Positions 29,114 to 38,897 of a stretch of DNA of 64,000 nt are shown here, in pieces; within the stretch, counting starts at the first letter, position 1; each line of letters opens with the position of its first letter. Under the pieces are notes generated by a model, which was given only the letters and a program-made list of their open reading frames with translations, did no database searches and had not been told where the DNA came from. The translations under genes were made by a program, and so were the position numbers. This stretch comes from Bacteroidetes bacterium UBA1935 (GTDB taxonomy: Bacteria; Bacteroidota; Bacteroidia; Chitinophagales; Chitinophagaceae). The stretch spans positions 124,001 through 188,000 of the forward strand of contig DDFF01000006.1 of the NCBI GenBank assembly GCA_002337045.1, given 5' to 3'.

Positions 29114-29836
29114 TTATAGGGCCAATTGTCTCCTATAAAGCTGTATCGTGTTTTCCAATCCAAGATATATAGCATCAGATACTAATGCATGACCTATTGA
29201 TACCTCTAATAAATTAGGGATGGAAGAAGCGAAGTATTGCAGGTTTTGTAAGTCCAGATCGTGACCTGCATTAAGGCCAAGGTTTTTCTCAGCAGCAACT
29301 TTTGCAGCTTTTACGTATAAATCAATCGCTGAGTGTTTATCAGATAAATAGTTTTTAGCATATGCTTCTGTATACAACTCAACCCTATCAGTACCTGTAT
29401 CGGCAGCAGCAGCTACCAAATCTTCTATAGGGTCTACAAATATCGAAACACGAATACCTTCTTTTTTAAATACGTCTATGATCTCCCTAAGGTATTTTGA
29501 TTGACCTATTGTATCCCAACCATGGTCAGATGTCAGTTGGCCCATCGCATCAGGCACCAGTGTTACTTGTGTAGGTTTTACATCCAGCACCAGTTGCACA
29601 AATTTATCTTCTGTAGGGTTGCCTTCAATATTAAACTCTGTTGTAATAATTGGTTTTATCTCCCTTACATCGCTATAGCGGATATGGCGCTCATCTGGGC
29701 GGGGGTGTACTGTAATACCTTCAGCACCAAACAACTGGCAATCAATAGCAGCTTTCAGCACACTCGGGTTGTTGCCTCCACGGCTGTTTCTCAAAGTGGC
29801 TATCTTGTTTATATTTACCGAAAGCTTCGTTGCCAT
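29114..29836 (-). CDS. pdxJ: Pyridoxine 5'-phosphate synthase
   Basis: TIM-barrel enzyme that condenses 1-deoxy-D-xylulose 5-phosphate with 3-amino-2-oxopropyl phosphate in vitamin B6 synthesis. 240 residues from ATG 29836. Typical blocks: KLSVNINKIATLRNSRGG at the start, EGITVHPRPDERHIRYSDV, FNIEGNPT, VTLVPD, RVSIFVDP, ELYTEAYA, LGLNAGHDLDLQNL and EVSIGHALVSDAI near the end. The frame is open 56 codons upstream, but a TAnnTTTG box at 29861-29854 places the transcript start inside that stretch. serC (same pathway branch) is at 62 kb. Confidence 0.96.
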   Translation of the reverse strand: MATKLSVNINKIATLRNSRGGNNPSVLKAAIDCQLFGAEGITVHPRPDERHIRYSDVREIKPIITTEFNIEGNPTEDKFVQLVLDVKPTQVTLVPDAMGQLTSDHGWDTIGQSKYLREIIDVFKKEGIRVSIFVDPIEDLVAAAADTGTDRVELYTEAYAKNYLSDKHSAIDLYVKAAKVAAEKNLGLNAGHDLDLQNLQYFASSIPNLLEVSIGHALVSDAIYLGLENTIQLYRRQLAL

Positions 29837-29853
29837 TGCTGTTTTCTTTTCGC

Positions 29854-29861
29854 CAAAATTA
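29854..29861 (-). promoter_or_regulatory. -7 promoter element of pdxJ
   Basis: Minus strand TAATTTTG, matching TAnnTTTG, 17 nt before the ATG at 29836. The implied leader is about 12 nt. No -33 TTTG seen. Confidence 0.45.
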
Positions 29862-29888
29862 ATGCGCTTTTCAGTTAAATTGCAGTTA

Positions 29889-31541
29889 ATGTCATTTTCG
29901 TGTTTCCGCAGTTCATATAAGTATATGTTATACGTAGCAACAGGTATATTGTTGCAGGGTATAAGCGGTTGCGCCAGCGACAATAAACAAAGTACTAATA
30001 CCATATACCTGAACTATAGCAGCGGCACATTGGAAAGCATAGACCCTGCATTTGCCAAGAACCTGTATAATATGTGGACCGACCACATGGTATATAATAC
30101 ACTGGTAGAGGCAGATGAAAACCTGCAGCTGACACCATCGCTTGCAAAAAACTGGGAGGTTAGTACCGATGGATTGCAATACACTTTCCACCTGCGTACA
30201 GATGTCTTCTTTCAGGACAATGAGGTGTTTACAAACGGAAGAGGCAGAAAGATGACAGCTGCGGATGTGGAATACAGTTTTAACAGGCTGATTGATTCTA
30301 CTACTGCCTCTACAGGCGCATGGATATTCAACGACCGTGTAGATAAAACGCAAGCTTTCAAAGCAATAGATGACAGTACATTCATTATCAGGCTGAATGC
30401 ACCATTCCGACCATTACCACAGATAATGAGCATGCCCTATTGCAGTGTAGTGCCGCGCGAGGCTGTTGCCAAATGGGGCAAAGATTTTCGTGCACATCCT
30501 TGCGGTACAGGCCCGTTTATGTTTCATTATTGGGATGAGGGCAATGTATTGGTGCTACGCAAAAACCCAAATTACTGGCAGCAGGATGCCGCAGGGGAAA
30601 AACTACCGTATGCCGATGCGGTGCAGATAAGTTTTATAGACAGCAAGGCAACAGAGTTTATGATGTTGCTGCAGGGCAGGATAGATTTTGTAAATGGACT
30701 GGATGGTTCTTTCAAAGACCTGGTGCTGAGCAAGAACGGGGAATTGAAAAAGGATTTTTCCAATCGCATCAATCTGCGCAAGCAGACTTATCTGAATACA
30801 GAATACATTGGCTTTCTGACAGATAGCACAAAAGATGTAGTAAAAGATAATCCGCAACTGAACCCACTTGTACGTCGTGCTGTTGCTTATGCTATAGACA
30901 GGAAAAAGATTACCACTTACTTCCGCAATGGTGCAGTATTGCCTGCCACATCAGGGTTCATTCCGCAAGGTATACCGGGGCATGATAGCAGCGGGCGGTT
31001 CGGGTTCAATTACAATCCTGCAAAAGCACAGCAATTGCTTGCGCAGGCAGGCTACCCGAATGGCAAAGGATTGAAACCACTGCATGTATTAGCACCGGAA
31101 AACTGGGCAGATATTGTAAACTTTGTTGCCACGCAGGTAAAGGAAGTAGGCATACCGCTGGAAGTTGAAATCATACAGCCCAATATACTACGCCAGCAAA
31201 TGAGCCGTTCAGAAGCACCGATGTTTCGCGCGCAATGGATAGCAGACTATCCTGATGCTGAAACCTTTCTTGCATTCTTCAACGGTCGCTTTCCTGCACC
31301 ACCCAACTATACAAGATTCAGCAATGCCACCTTCGATAAATGGTATGATGAATGCATGAACCTACCCGATTGTGAACGCCATATTCGCTATATGCAAATG
31401 GACAGCCTGGTTATGAGCTACGCACCGGTAATACCTTTGATATATGACAGGCTAATGCACTTTACATCCAAACGCATTACAGGCTTCAAAGCCAACCCCA
31501 TGAATATTATTGATTTGAAGACAGTGCGTGTTGTGCAGTAG
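29889..31541 (+). CDS. Peptide/solute-binding ABC transporter lipoprotein (SBP family 5)
   Basis: 550 residues. Signal MSFSCFRSSYKYMLYVATGILLQGISGC with lipobox ISGC; start chosen at ATG 29889, ATG 29925 being an alternative. The mature part is a family 5 extracellular solute-binding protein (OppA/DppA type): an early SIDPAFAKNLYNM and VYNTLVEADENLQLTPSLAKNW region, MTAADVEYSFNRLID, GTGPFMF, RKNPNYW, LNPLVRRAVAYAIDRKKI and PNPxK-like NYNPAKAQQLLAQAGYP. It would deliver peptides to an ABC importer whose permease genes are not in the window. Its 3' end overlaps the converging GT39 gene by 35 bp. Confidence 0.92.
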   Translation: MSFSCFRSSYKYMLYVATGILLQGISGCASDNKQSTNTIYLNYSSGTLESIDPAFAKNLYNMWTDHMVYNTLVEADENLQLTPSLAKNWEVSTDGLQYTFHLRTDVFFQDNEVFTNGRGRKMTAADVEYSFNRLIDSTTASTGAWIFNDRVDKTQAFKAIDDSTFIIRLNAPFRPLPQIMSMPYCSVVPREAVAKWGKDFRAHPCGTGPFMFHYWDEGNVLVLRKNPNYWQQDAAGEKLPYADAVQISFIDSKATEFMMLLQGRIDFVNGLDGSFKDLVLSKNGELKKDFSNRINLRKQTYLNTEYIGFLTDSTKDVVKDNPQLNPLVRRAVAYAIDRKKITTYFRNGAVLPATSGFIPQGIPGHDSSGRFGFNYNPAKAQQLLAQAGYPNGKGLKPLHVLAPENWADIVNFVATQVKEVGIPLEVEIIQPNILRQQMSRSEAPMFRAQWIADYPDAETFLAFFNGRFPAPPNYTRFSNATFDKWYDECMNLPDCERHIRYMQMDSLVMSYAPVIPLIYDRLMHFTSKRITGFKANPMNIIDLKTVRVVQ

Positions 31542-32991
31542 TATCCGATTGTACAGATAGTATTTTATACCTCTTCACGTTTTCAAAACTTTCCAACAGC
31601 TTAAGTTCATAGTTTTGTTTCAGATAGTTTTCTGTTGACTCTTTAAAAACAATAACAGAATCGTTTTCACGTATTTCATTTAGCTCTTTACATTGTAGTT
31701 TCTTTTCTTTTTTTAAAACATCGTAGTAAAAAAGTATGTTCTGATCTTGCCTGGTATCATCTGTAAACACACTGCCTGTAATATTTCTCATGCCACTCTT
31801 AGCTTCCTTCATATACAAAGCCATATACTGGTTGTCGTCCATATCAACATCTTTTACAGGATGAGATACGTAGTCAAAAGTATTTATGTATTGAACACCT
31901 ATAAGTAGTATCACACAACTTACCAATCCTATCTTTATAACCTTATTTACTTTTGTATTTGTAAACATCGCTTCAAAGATCTTATCAATAAGCATGGCAA
32001 CCAATATCGCAAAAAGCGGATAAACAGGTACATCATACCACATCAATTTGGTTTTTGATGCTGATATAATAATAAGAAAGAACAATGATACTGTAAATGT
32101 ATAGCCTACCAATAGTTGTTCCTTCTTATACCTTACAAAAAAAAGTATTACTGATACCGCCAATGGCAATAGCCAATACCTATAAGTAACTGTGTGCATA
32201 AAGTCTATGTAGAAATTCCACGGGCCAGAGTGTTGTTCCAGCACATTAGTGTATCTGCCAAGCAATTCATTCACGCTTACAGCCTGAAGATAACCCGGAT
32301 TATACTGCTCTCTAATTATATAATATGAAAGTACAGGTATAATAAATATCAGCATCCCAATATAAAAATGTCTGTTAAATAGTATTACTCTTATCTTTTT
32401 TGCAAAAACTGTATATACAAACAAACCCGGCAAAAAAAGAAATGCAGCGATACCTTTTGTCATGGTTGCCAGCAGCAAGGCAAGGAAAAAGAAGTAAAGG
32501 TATTTCGCCTTGTTCTCCTTTAGGTATAGGTAATAAGCAATAAAATATGCTGTTGTAAAAAGAGTTAGCATACCATCATAATCTCCTTTTTTGAAACTGT
32601 GGAGTCTAACATATCCGTAGGACGTGACAAGCACAAGACATGTGAGCATTGCCCATCTGGCATTTCGCGTTACTCTGTTTACAAAAAAGAATAGTGATAA
32701 ACATGTTAACACGGCTGCAATTGCTCCTGGCAGTCGTAAAGCCAGTTCATTAACACCAAATACCTTAACAGATAGTGCCATACACCATATCATAAACGGT
32801 GGCTTCAGGCTCCACATATCTGGTTCATGCTGGAAGGTTGGGACCAGCAGATTGCCGCTTTGAGACATCTCATAAGCGCTCATTGCCAATCTGCTCTCAT
32901 CCCAAAGTTGTATTGGTGGGTCATCCATATGACTGAATACTGGTAATACAATTACCAAAAGCATCAGCAAAAGCCAATGTATTAATTTCAT
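31507..32991 (-). CDS. GT39 / ArnT-like glycosyltransferase
   Basis: 494-residue polytopic membrane protein of the dolichyl-phosphate-mannose mannosyltransferase / ArnT fold. The N-terminal segment is followed by the periplasmic acidic motif QLWDESRLAMSAYEM, then the KPPF element (WSLKPPFMIWCMAL) and about eleven further transmembrane segments. The last roughly 100 residues form a soluble C-terminal domain. Enzymes of this group move a sugar from a polyprenyl-phosphate donor to lipid A, glycolipid or protein outside the inner membrane; the acceptor here is unknown. Convergent with the solute-binding protein gene, overlapping it by 35 bp. Confidence 0.87.
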   Translation of the reverse strand: MKLIHWLLLMLLVIVLPVFSHMDDPPIQLWDESRLAMSAYEMSQSGNLLVPTFQHEPDMWSLKPPFMIWCMALSVKVFGVNELALRLPGAIAAVLTCLSLFFFVNRVTRNARWAMLTCLVLVTSYGYVRLHSFKKGDYDGMLTLFTTAYFIAYYLYLKENKAKYLYFFFLALLLATMTKGIAAFLFLPGLFVYTVFAKKIRVILFNRHFYIGMLIFIIPVLSYYIIREQYNPGYLQAVSVNELLGRYTNVLEQHSGPWNFYIDFMHTVTYRYWLLPLAVSVILFFVRYKKEQLLVGYTFTVSLFFLIIISASKTKLMWYDVPVYPLFAILVAMLIDKIFEAMFTNTKVNKVIKIGLVSCVILLIGVQYINTFDYVSHPVKDVDMDDNQYMALYMKEAKSGMRNITGSVFTDDTRQDQNILFYYDVLKKEKKLQCKELNEIRENDSVIVFKESTENYLKQNYELKLLESFENVKRYKILSVQSDTTAQHALSSNQ

Positions 32992-33035
32992 AGGGTTAGT
33001 TAAAGATTTAACGGTTTTTATCGGGCTGTCTTAAA

Positions 33036-33043
33036 CAAAAATA
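33036..33043 (-). promoter_or_regulatory. -7 promoter element of GT39 gene
   Basis: Minus strand TATTTTTG (33043-33036), 44 nt before the ATG at 32991. The -33 region is not clear. The photolyase gene diverges from the same 79-bp interval. Confidence 0.45.
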
Positions 33044-33070
33044 ACGTTCTATTGTTACAGGTATTGTTTT

Positions 33071-34387
33071 ATGGCTATTTCAATTTTTTGGTTTCGAAGA
33101 GATTTACGATTAGATGACAATGCAGGCCTGTATCATGCACTGCGCAGTGGCAATCCTGTATTGCCGGTATTTATTTTCGATACCAACATTTTGGAAGAAC
33201 TGGAAGACAAAGCAGATAAGCGTGTCGATTTCATTCATCGTGCTTTAGAAAAAATGCAGACACAACTTACTGCAATGGGTAGCAGCCTGCATGTAATGCA
33301 GGGCACTCCTTTAGACTGCTACAAACAACTGACTGAAAAATATGATGTTGCTGCAGTATATACTAATCACGACTATGAGCCATACGCCGCAATGCGTGAA
33401 AAACTGATTGGTGATTTTCTTGCACAAAAAAGCATACCGCTATACACTTTCAAAGATCAGGTGATTTTTGAAAAAGATGAAGTGATGAAGGATAACGGTG
33501 AGCCATATACTGTGTACACACCCTATAGCAAAAAGTACAAAGCAAAGCTCAATGCTTTTTATCTGAAGTCTTACCCTACAGAAAAATACTTTGGTAATTT
33601 CTATAAACAACCTGCTACAGCCTTACCATCTCTTACTGCTATTGGTTTTCAAAAAACAGACCTGGATGTTGTAATGCCATTGCTTGATACAGAGATAGCG
33701 AAACACTACCACGAAACAAGAGATATACCAAGCATAAAAGGCACTACACGCCTTAGTGTGCATCTCCGTTTTGGCACCATCAGCATACGCAAGCTGGCAA
33801 GAGAAGCAAGCGCCATCAGCGAAAAGCTGCTAAACGAATTGATATGGCGCGAATTTTACCAGATGATATTGTGGAACATTCCGCGCGTAGTCAATGAAGC
33901 TTTCCATAAAGACTATGACAATATCAAATGGCGTAATAATGAAGAAGAGTTTGTGAAATGGTGCAACGGGCAAACAGGCTATCCTATTGTAGATGCCGGC
34001 ATGCGAGAGCTAAACACTACGGGATATATGCACAACCGTGTACGCATGGTTGTTGCAAGTTTCCTTACCAAGCACCTGCTGATAGACTGGCGTTGGGGCG
34101 AGGCATATTTTGCAAAGAAACTTTTAGACTTTGATCTGGCAAGCAACAACGGTGGCTGGCAGTGGGCAGCAGGTAGTGGTTGCGATGCCGCACCTTATTT
34201 CAGGATATTCAATCCATACCTGCAAACGCAGAAGTTCGACCCTGATTTGAAATATATTCAGAAGTGGGTACCTGAGTTTCAGGAGTTTTCATATCCTAAA
34301 CCAATTGTAGTACATGAAGATGCACGCGAACGCTGCCTGAAAGTGTACAAAGATGCATTGGCTGATAAAATGAAAGAAGCGCACTAG
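33071..34387 (+). CDS. phrB: Deoxyribodipyrimidine photolyase (class I cryptochrome/photolyase)
   Basis: Light-driven flavoenzyme that repairs cyclobutane pyrimidine dimers. 438 residues, slightly shorter than the E. coli enzyme. The N-terminal antenna domain begins ISIFWFRRDLRLDDN. The FAD-binding C-terminal half shows LSVHLRFGTIS, LIWREFYQMILWNIP, GQTGYPIVDAGMREL, GYMHNRVRMVVASFLTKHLLIDWRWGE and DLASNNGGWQWAAGSGCDAAPYFRIFNP, including the conserved Trp electron-transfer region and the AxxNGGWQW motif. The 3' end overlaps the converging comM gene by 4 bp. Confidence 0.95.
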   Translation: MAISIFWFRRDLRLDDNAGLYHALRSGNPVLPVFIFDTNILEELEDKADKRVDFIHRALEKMQTQLTAMGSSLHVMQGTPLDCYKQLTEKYDVAAVYTNHDYEPYAAMREKLIGDFLAQKSIPLYTFKDQVIFEKDEVMKDNGEPYTVYTPYSKKYKAKLNAFYLKSYPTEKYFGNFYKQPATALPSLTAIGFQKTDLDVVMPLLDTEIAKHYHETRDIPSIKGTTRLSVHLRFGTISIRKLAREASAISEKLLNELIWREFYQMILWNIPRVVNEAFHKDYDNIKWRNNEEEFVKWCNGQTGYPIVDAGMRELNTTGYMHNRVRMVVASFLTKHLLIDWRWGEAYFAKKLLDFDLASNNGGWQWAAGSGCDAAPYFRIFNPYLQTQKFDPDLKYIQKWVPEFQEFSYPKPIVVHEDARERCLKVYKDALADKMKEAH

Positions 34388-35928
34388 CCCGCCCAGCCTT
34401 CTCTGTCGAGGCTGCGGTACTGGATAGCTTCAGCCAAATGTTCAGGCCTTATGTCATCGCTGCCGGCAAGGTCGGCAATGGTACGCGCTACTTTCAGTAT
34501 TCTGTCATACGCACGAGCCGAAAGATTCAGCCTGTCCATAGCGGTCTTCAGCAGTGTTTGCCCTACTTGGTTTATCTGGCATATTTCTTTCAGTTGCTTG
34601 CTGCTCATTTGTGCATTGGCATATACACCCTGTACACCTTCAAAACGTTTAGCCTGTATATCGCGTGCTTTTAATACACGTTCTCTTACGATTTCGCTGT
34701 TTTCAGAAGATTGTTGTGACGACAGTTCGTTGAACGATACCGGTGTTACTTCCACATGCAGGTCTATCCTATCCAGCAGCGGGCCTGATATCTTATTCAG
34801 GTATCGCTGTACTATCATCGGGCTGCAGGTACATTCTTTTTCAGGATGGTTGAAGTAGCCACACGGACAGGGGTTCATAGATGCTATCAGCATAAAGCTG
34901 GCAGGGAAATCGATACTTACTTTTGCACGAGATATAGAAACCCTGCGCTCTTCCATCGGCTGGCGCATTACTTCCAACACTGTTCTTTTAAACTCAGGCA
35001 ATTCATCCAGAAACAAAACACCATTATGCGCCAACGATATTTCTCCCGGCTGCGGATTGCCACCACCGCCAACCAATGCAACATCGCTAATGGTATGGTG
35101 CGGCGAACGGAATGGCCTACGCGATATGAGTGATGCATTGCCAGGCATCTTACCTGCTACAGAGTGTATTTTGGTTGTCTCCAGTGCTTCGTGCAGTGTA
35201 AGCGGTGGCAGTATGGTAGGCAGCCTTTTTGCCAGCATGGTTTTACCCGCACCCGGCGGGCCTATCAGTATGGCATTGTGCCCGCCTGCGGCGGCTATCT
35301 CCAATGCACGTTTCACATTCTCTTGTCCTTTTACATCATTAAAGTCCAGATCAAATTCATACTGCGAATTGAAAAATTCATCGCGGGTATTTATCGTAAC
35401 GGGTTCTAAAACTTTAGTACCTGCAAAAAAGCCTATTACCTCACTGATGTGTGTTACGCCATATACATCCAGATTATTCACCATACCTGCCTCACGCTCA
35501 TTTGCTTTTGGCAGTATCAGTCCTTTGTATTTTTCAGCACGCGCCTGTATAGCTATAGGCAGTGCCCCTTTTATGGGTTGTACAGAACCATCCAGCGAAA
35601 GCTCGCCCATGATGATGTACTTATCCAGTTCTGCGGGAGGTACTTGTCCCGATGCAGCAAGCATACCTATTGCTATGGGCAAATCGTATGCAGAACCTGC
35701 TTTGCGGATATCGGCAGGCGCCATGTTTACAACCACTTTATTTCGCGGGCGCTCAAAGCCTGTGTTTTTAATAGCAGAGAGTACACGTTCTGTACTTTCC
35801 TTTACTGCATTATCAGGAAGGCCAACAATGAAATAACCTGTTTGTCCGCCGCCAACTATATCTACTTCTATGGTGATGGTGATTGCTTCTACACCATAAA
35901 CGGCACTGCCGAATACTTTTACGAGCAT
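34384..35928 (-). CDS. comM: YifB/ComM family Mg-chelatase-like AAA+ ATPase
   Basis: 514 residues. N-terminal Lon-protease-like domain (about 1-170) beginning VFGSAVYGVEAITITIEVDI and NMAPADIRKAGSAYDLPIA; AAA+ core with Walker A GPPGAGKT (223-230) and Walker B VLFLDELPEF; a Cys cluster MNPCPCGYFNHPEKECTC; and a C-terminal Mg-chelatase-type helical domain with LSARAYDRILKVARTIADL. ComM homologues are hexameric helicases that promote branch migration during natural transformation. This does not by itself show that the organism is competent, since the gene is widespread. Confidence 0.93.
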   Translation of the reverse strand: MLVKVFGSAVYGVEAITITIEVDIVGGGQTGYFIVGLPDNAVKESTERVLSAIKNTGFERPRNKVVVNMAPADIRKAGSAYDLPIAIGMLAASGQVPPAELDKYIIMGELSLDGSVQPIKGALPIAIQARAEKYKGLILPKANEREAGMVNNLDVYGVTHISEVIGFFAGTKVLEPVTINTRDEFFNSQYEFDLDFNDVKGQENVKRALEIAAAGGHNAILIGPPGAGKTMLAKRLPTILPPLTLHEALETTKIHSVAGKMPGNASLISRRPFRSPHHTISDVALVGGGGNPQPGEISLAHNGVLFLDELPEFKRTVLEVMRQPMEERRVSISRAKVSIDFPASFMLIASMNPCPCGYFNHPEKECTCSPMIVQRYLNKISGPLLDRIDLHVEVTPVSFNELSSQQSSENSEIVRERVLKARDIQAKRFEGVQGVYANAQMSSKQLKEICQINQVGQTLLKTAMDRLNLSARAYDRILKVARTIADLAGSDDIRPEHLAEAIQYRSLDREGWAG

Positions 35929-36009
35929 AACTGGTTTTAAAATTATAACATCTGTACTATGTAATTTTATATATTTTTAATAACATAGCAATACAGAACA
36001 AGAATACCC

Positions 36010-37014
36010 ATGCAACTGACTGCCACAGAAAAGATAGACATTACAAACATATTGCTGATGATAGTATCATGCTGTGTTGCAATGGTATTGCCGTTTGAGT
36101 TGTTTCTTTTCTCCTACGCCATATTAGGGCCTCTACACTACCTGACAGAAATATCCTGGCTACACGATAAAAACTATTATACAAAAAGCAGGTACGATGC
36201 TATTATCCTGGTGGTTGTAGGCTTATTGATTACGGTTAAGTATTTTGATAGTTTTCTTGAAATAGATCTGCCCGATGGCTTTGATGCTAACCTTGCATAT
36301 ATAGGCCTACTCAGCTCTATTATCTTTGTAACCGTAAAAAATCCATATTATAAGATTGGCGGTATTGCTGTGTTGATATTATCGTCGCAAGTATCACACA
36401 ATTATAAAGTATTCTTTACTATCTTCTTACCTACACTCATACATGTGTATTTTTTCACTGCTATATTCATGTTATACGGCGCGCTGAAAAGCCAAAGCCG
36501 TTTCGGTATACCATCTGTCATAGCAATGATTCTATGTCCGTTTGCACTCATGTACATCTTCCCCGACAGGGCATTCAACCCACCAACAGACTACAGTGTT
36601 GGTGCATACCAGCTATTCAAAGTAGTAAATATGCAATGGCTGATGCATGTGAATGATGTTCCATTGCAAAATGACATGACAGCATGGGATAAAATCATAT
36701 TCCATTCCAAAGACGGTATCTTGCTAATGCGCTTTATCGCATTTGCTTATACTTACCACTACCTCAACTGGTTCTCAAAAACAAAAATCATTCAGTGGCA
36801 CAATGTGCCGAAGGTTCGTTTTGCGGCAGTTATCATTCTTTGGCTGATAAGCGTTGCCATTTACATTAACAATTATGCCAGCGGGCTTAAGTGGCTTGTA
36901 TTCCTGAGCTTCCTCCATGTATTGCTCGAATTTCCGCTGAATGTAACCAGCGTGATTGGGATAGGCAATTATTTCAAGGGGCTAATGTTTAAATCAAAGT
37001 CCGCACAAGCTTAG
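36010..37014 (+). CDS. Conserved polytopic membrane protein, possible Brp/Blh-like
   Basis: 334 residues, about eight to nine transmembrane segments, no signal peptide. Conspicuous conserved-looking His positions lie at membrane edges: LGPLHYLTEISWLHDKNYY, SQVSHNYKV, PTLIHVYFF, AFAYTYHYLNWFSKTKIIQWH and FLHVLLEFPLN. This pattern suggests a metal-dependent membrane enzyme. From memory such Bacteroidetes proteins are sometimes annotated as beta-carotene monooxygenase (Brp/Blh type), but no direct motif proof is available here. The next gene (paaG-like) starts 27 bp downstream on the same strand. Confidence 0.6.
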   Translation: MQLTATEKIDITNILLMIVSCCVAMVLPFELFLFSYAILGPLHYLTEISWLHDKNYYTKSRYDAIILVVVGLLITVKYFDSFLEIDLPDGFDANLAYIGLLSSIIFVTVKNPYYKIGGIAVLILSSQVSHNYKVFFTIFLPTLIHVYFFTAIFMLYGALKSQSRFGIPSVIAMILCPFALMYIFPDRAFNPPTDYSVGAYQLFKVVNMQWLMHVNDVPLQNDMTAWDKIIFHSKDGILLMRFIAFAYTYHYLNWFSKTKIIQWHNVPKVRFAAVIILWLISVAIYINNYASGLKWLVFLSFLHVLLEFPLNVTSVIGIGNYFKGLMFKSKSAQA

Positions 37015-37041
37015 TATAGTTTTAGTCTGTAATTTTGTTGT

Positions 37042-37818
37042 ATGAGCACAATACTTCTTACCAAAGAAAATGGTGTAGGTTATATCACCTTCAACCGTCC
37101 TGATAAATTCAACAGCTTCAACCGCGAAATGGCGCTTGCGTATCAGGAAGCCTTGGATAATTGTGAAGATGATGAAACTGTAAGAAGTATTTATGTGAGT
37201 GCCGTTGGCAAAGCTTTCTGCGCAGGGCAAGATCTTGCCGAAGCGATAGACCCGCAAGGGCCGGAGTTGGAAAAGATTGTACGCGAGCATTACAATCCCA
37301 TCATCATCCGCATGCGTAAAATAGAAAAGCCGATAGTAGTTGCCGTGAATGGTGTGGCTGCAGGCGCCGGTGCTAACATAGCACTGGCGGGAGATATAGT
37401 ACTGGCAGCAAAGAGTGCATCTTTCATTCAGGCTTTCAGCAAAATAGCATTGATACCTGATAGTGCGGGTACTTTCATACTACCACGCCTTGTAGGTATG
37501 CAGCGTGCACTGGCATTGACTATGCTGGGCGATAAAGTAAGTGCAGACGAAGCTGTTGCAATGGGTATGATATACAAATCTTTCCCCGACGATACTTTTG
37601 AAAACGATACTAAGCAAATAGCTATCAACCTGGCACAAATGCCTACCAAAGGTTTGGGCCTTACCAAACGACTGATGAATGAAACCTACAACAACACACT
37701 GGTGCAGCAACTGGACCGTGAAAAAGATGTACAGGTAGAAGCAGGAAGTACCGAAGATTTTAAAGAAGGGGTAAATGCGTTTCTTGAAAAACGTAAGCCT
37801 GTTTTCAAAGGCAAATAG
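37042..37818 (+). CDS. paaG: Enoyl-CoA hydratase/isomerase, PaaG-like
   Basis: 258-residue crotonase-fold enzyme. Oxyanion-hole segments KAFCAGQDL and NGVAAGAGANIALAGDIVLAA are present, and the catalytic-site stretch FSKIALIPDSAGTFILPRLVG plus the ending EGVNAFLEKRKPVFKGK closely follow PaaG, the isomerase acting on the ring-epoxide of phenylacetyl-CoA. No other paa gene is in the window, so a general fatty-acid enoyl-CoA isomerase/hydratase role is the alternative. A TAATTTTG box (37030-37037) lies only 4 nt before the ATG, so it may be transcribed separately from the membrane protein gene upstream. Confidence 0.87.
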   Translation: MSTILLTKENGVGYITFNRPDKFNSFNREMALAYQEALDNCEDDETVRSIYVSAVGKAFCAGQDLAEAIDPQGPELEKIVREHYNPIIIRMRKIEKPIVVAVNGVAAGAGANIALAGDIVLAAKSASFIQAFSKIALIPDSAGTFILPRLVGMQRALALTMLGDKVSADEAVAMGMIYKSFPDDTFENDTKQIAINLAQMPTKGLGLTKRLMNETYNNTLVQQLDREKDVQVEAGSTEDFKEGVNAFLEKRKPVFKGK

Positions 37819-37862
37819 CAATTATTATTTTATTGGCGAGCATACCCAAGTCGTATAGCCTG

Positions 37863-38894
37863 TTAACCAACAGCAGGTAGCGTTCTTTGTATGTTTTCAT
37901 AGCTTTTGGGTGCGTGTTCTTTTATTAGTTGCGCAACTATGTCTGCTGTCTGGTCGGGGAAGTCAACTTTTACAGGTTCACCCGCTACCAGCCACCAGTT
38001 GATGCGTTCGTGATATTTTTTGCTGAGTTGTTTTATTACAGGTATACCCAGCGTTTCTGCAGCCGCAGCATTGCATTGCTGTTCGTATTGCTCCTGCATG
38101 GGTATTACCATTAGTTTCTTTCCAAGAAACATAGCTTCTGCCGGGCCTTCAAAACCTGCACCACAAAGTACACCTGCACTACTTGCCATACTTTCTATAA
38201 ATGCACGGTTTTCTATAGGTTGTATGTGTACGTTCTTAAAACTGAATGGTTCTTTATTGTGTTTGGAAAATACCTGCCACTGCACATTTTCAAACTGCGA
38301 TAATTGTTGCACCATTACATCATCATTATACGCGGGCAGGTATACGGTATAGTGTCCGAGGTTTATGGGTTGCAATGCGCGAATTTCTTTGCGTATAACA
38401 GGGGTAAAAATATTCTTGTCGTATGCACGAAAATGGAAACCGTAAAAATCTGTAACAGGTGCATAGTGTTTCAGCACCACTTCTCCTTTCCAATCTCTCT
38501 CATTAGGAATCGGTGCACGTTTATGCAATACAGCACTTTGGTGGCTAAGACCTATACATGGTTTGCGTTTCAGTTTGCATGCCCATGCAGATATAGGTTC
38601 AAAATCATTTATCACAAGGTCGTAGTCCTCTATCGGAAATTTCCTGATATCGTTTATCAGTTTGAAGAGCTTTAGTTTTTTTGCAGTCTCTGCAATATCT
38701 ACGCCACCTTTTTTTCCAAAGATGAAGCTCATGCCATACATCTTGTATTTAACAGGGAATGGTACTTGTACATCGGCCTGTATACCGCTTATCAGCACAT
38801 CTACTTCTCCGTATTTTACCAGTTCAGGATATACATCTCTTGCACGGCTCAGGTGTCCGTTGCCAGTTCCTTGTATTGCAAATAATATCTTCAT
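37863..38894 (-). CDS. Glycosyltransferase of UDP-glycosyltransferase/MurG-like fold
   Basis: 343 residues. The N-terminal MKILFAIQGTGNGHLSRARDVYPEL is the GNGHxSR opening of GT-B enzymes of the MurG/Glyco_trans_1_3 type. The donor-binding C-terminal half shows SSAGVLCGAGFEGPAEAMFLGKKLMVIPMQEQYEQQCNAAA, the usual GxGxxxxxEA and PxxxQxEQ pattern. Probably transfers a sugar to a lipid or outer-envelope acceptor. It begins 3 bp after the LpxH-like phosphoesterase, so the two are co-translated and may act on the same lipid. Confidence 0.86.
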   Translation of the reverse strand: MKILFAIQGTGNGHLSRARDVYPELVKYGEVDVLISGIQADVQVPFPVKYKMYGMSFIFGKKGGVDIAETAKKLKLFKLINDIRKFPIEDYDLVINDFEPISAWACKLKRKPCIGLSHQSAVLHKRAPIPNERDWKGEVVLKHYAPVTDFYGFHFRAYDKNIFTPVIRKEIRALQPINLGHYTVYLPAYNDDVMVQQLSQFENVQWQVFSKHNKEPFSFKNVHIQPIENRAFIESMASSAGVLCGAGFEGPAEAMFLGKKLMVIPMQEQYEQQCNAAAAETLGIPVIKQLSKKYHERINWWLVAGEPVKVDFPDQTADIVAQLIKEHAPKSYENIQRTLPAVG

Positions 38895-38897
38895 GGC

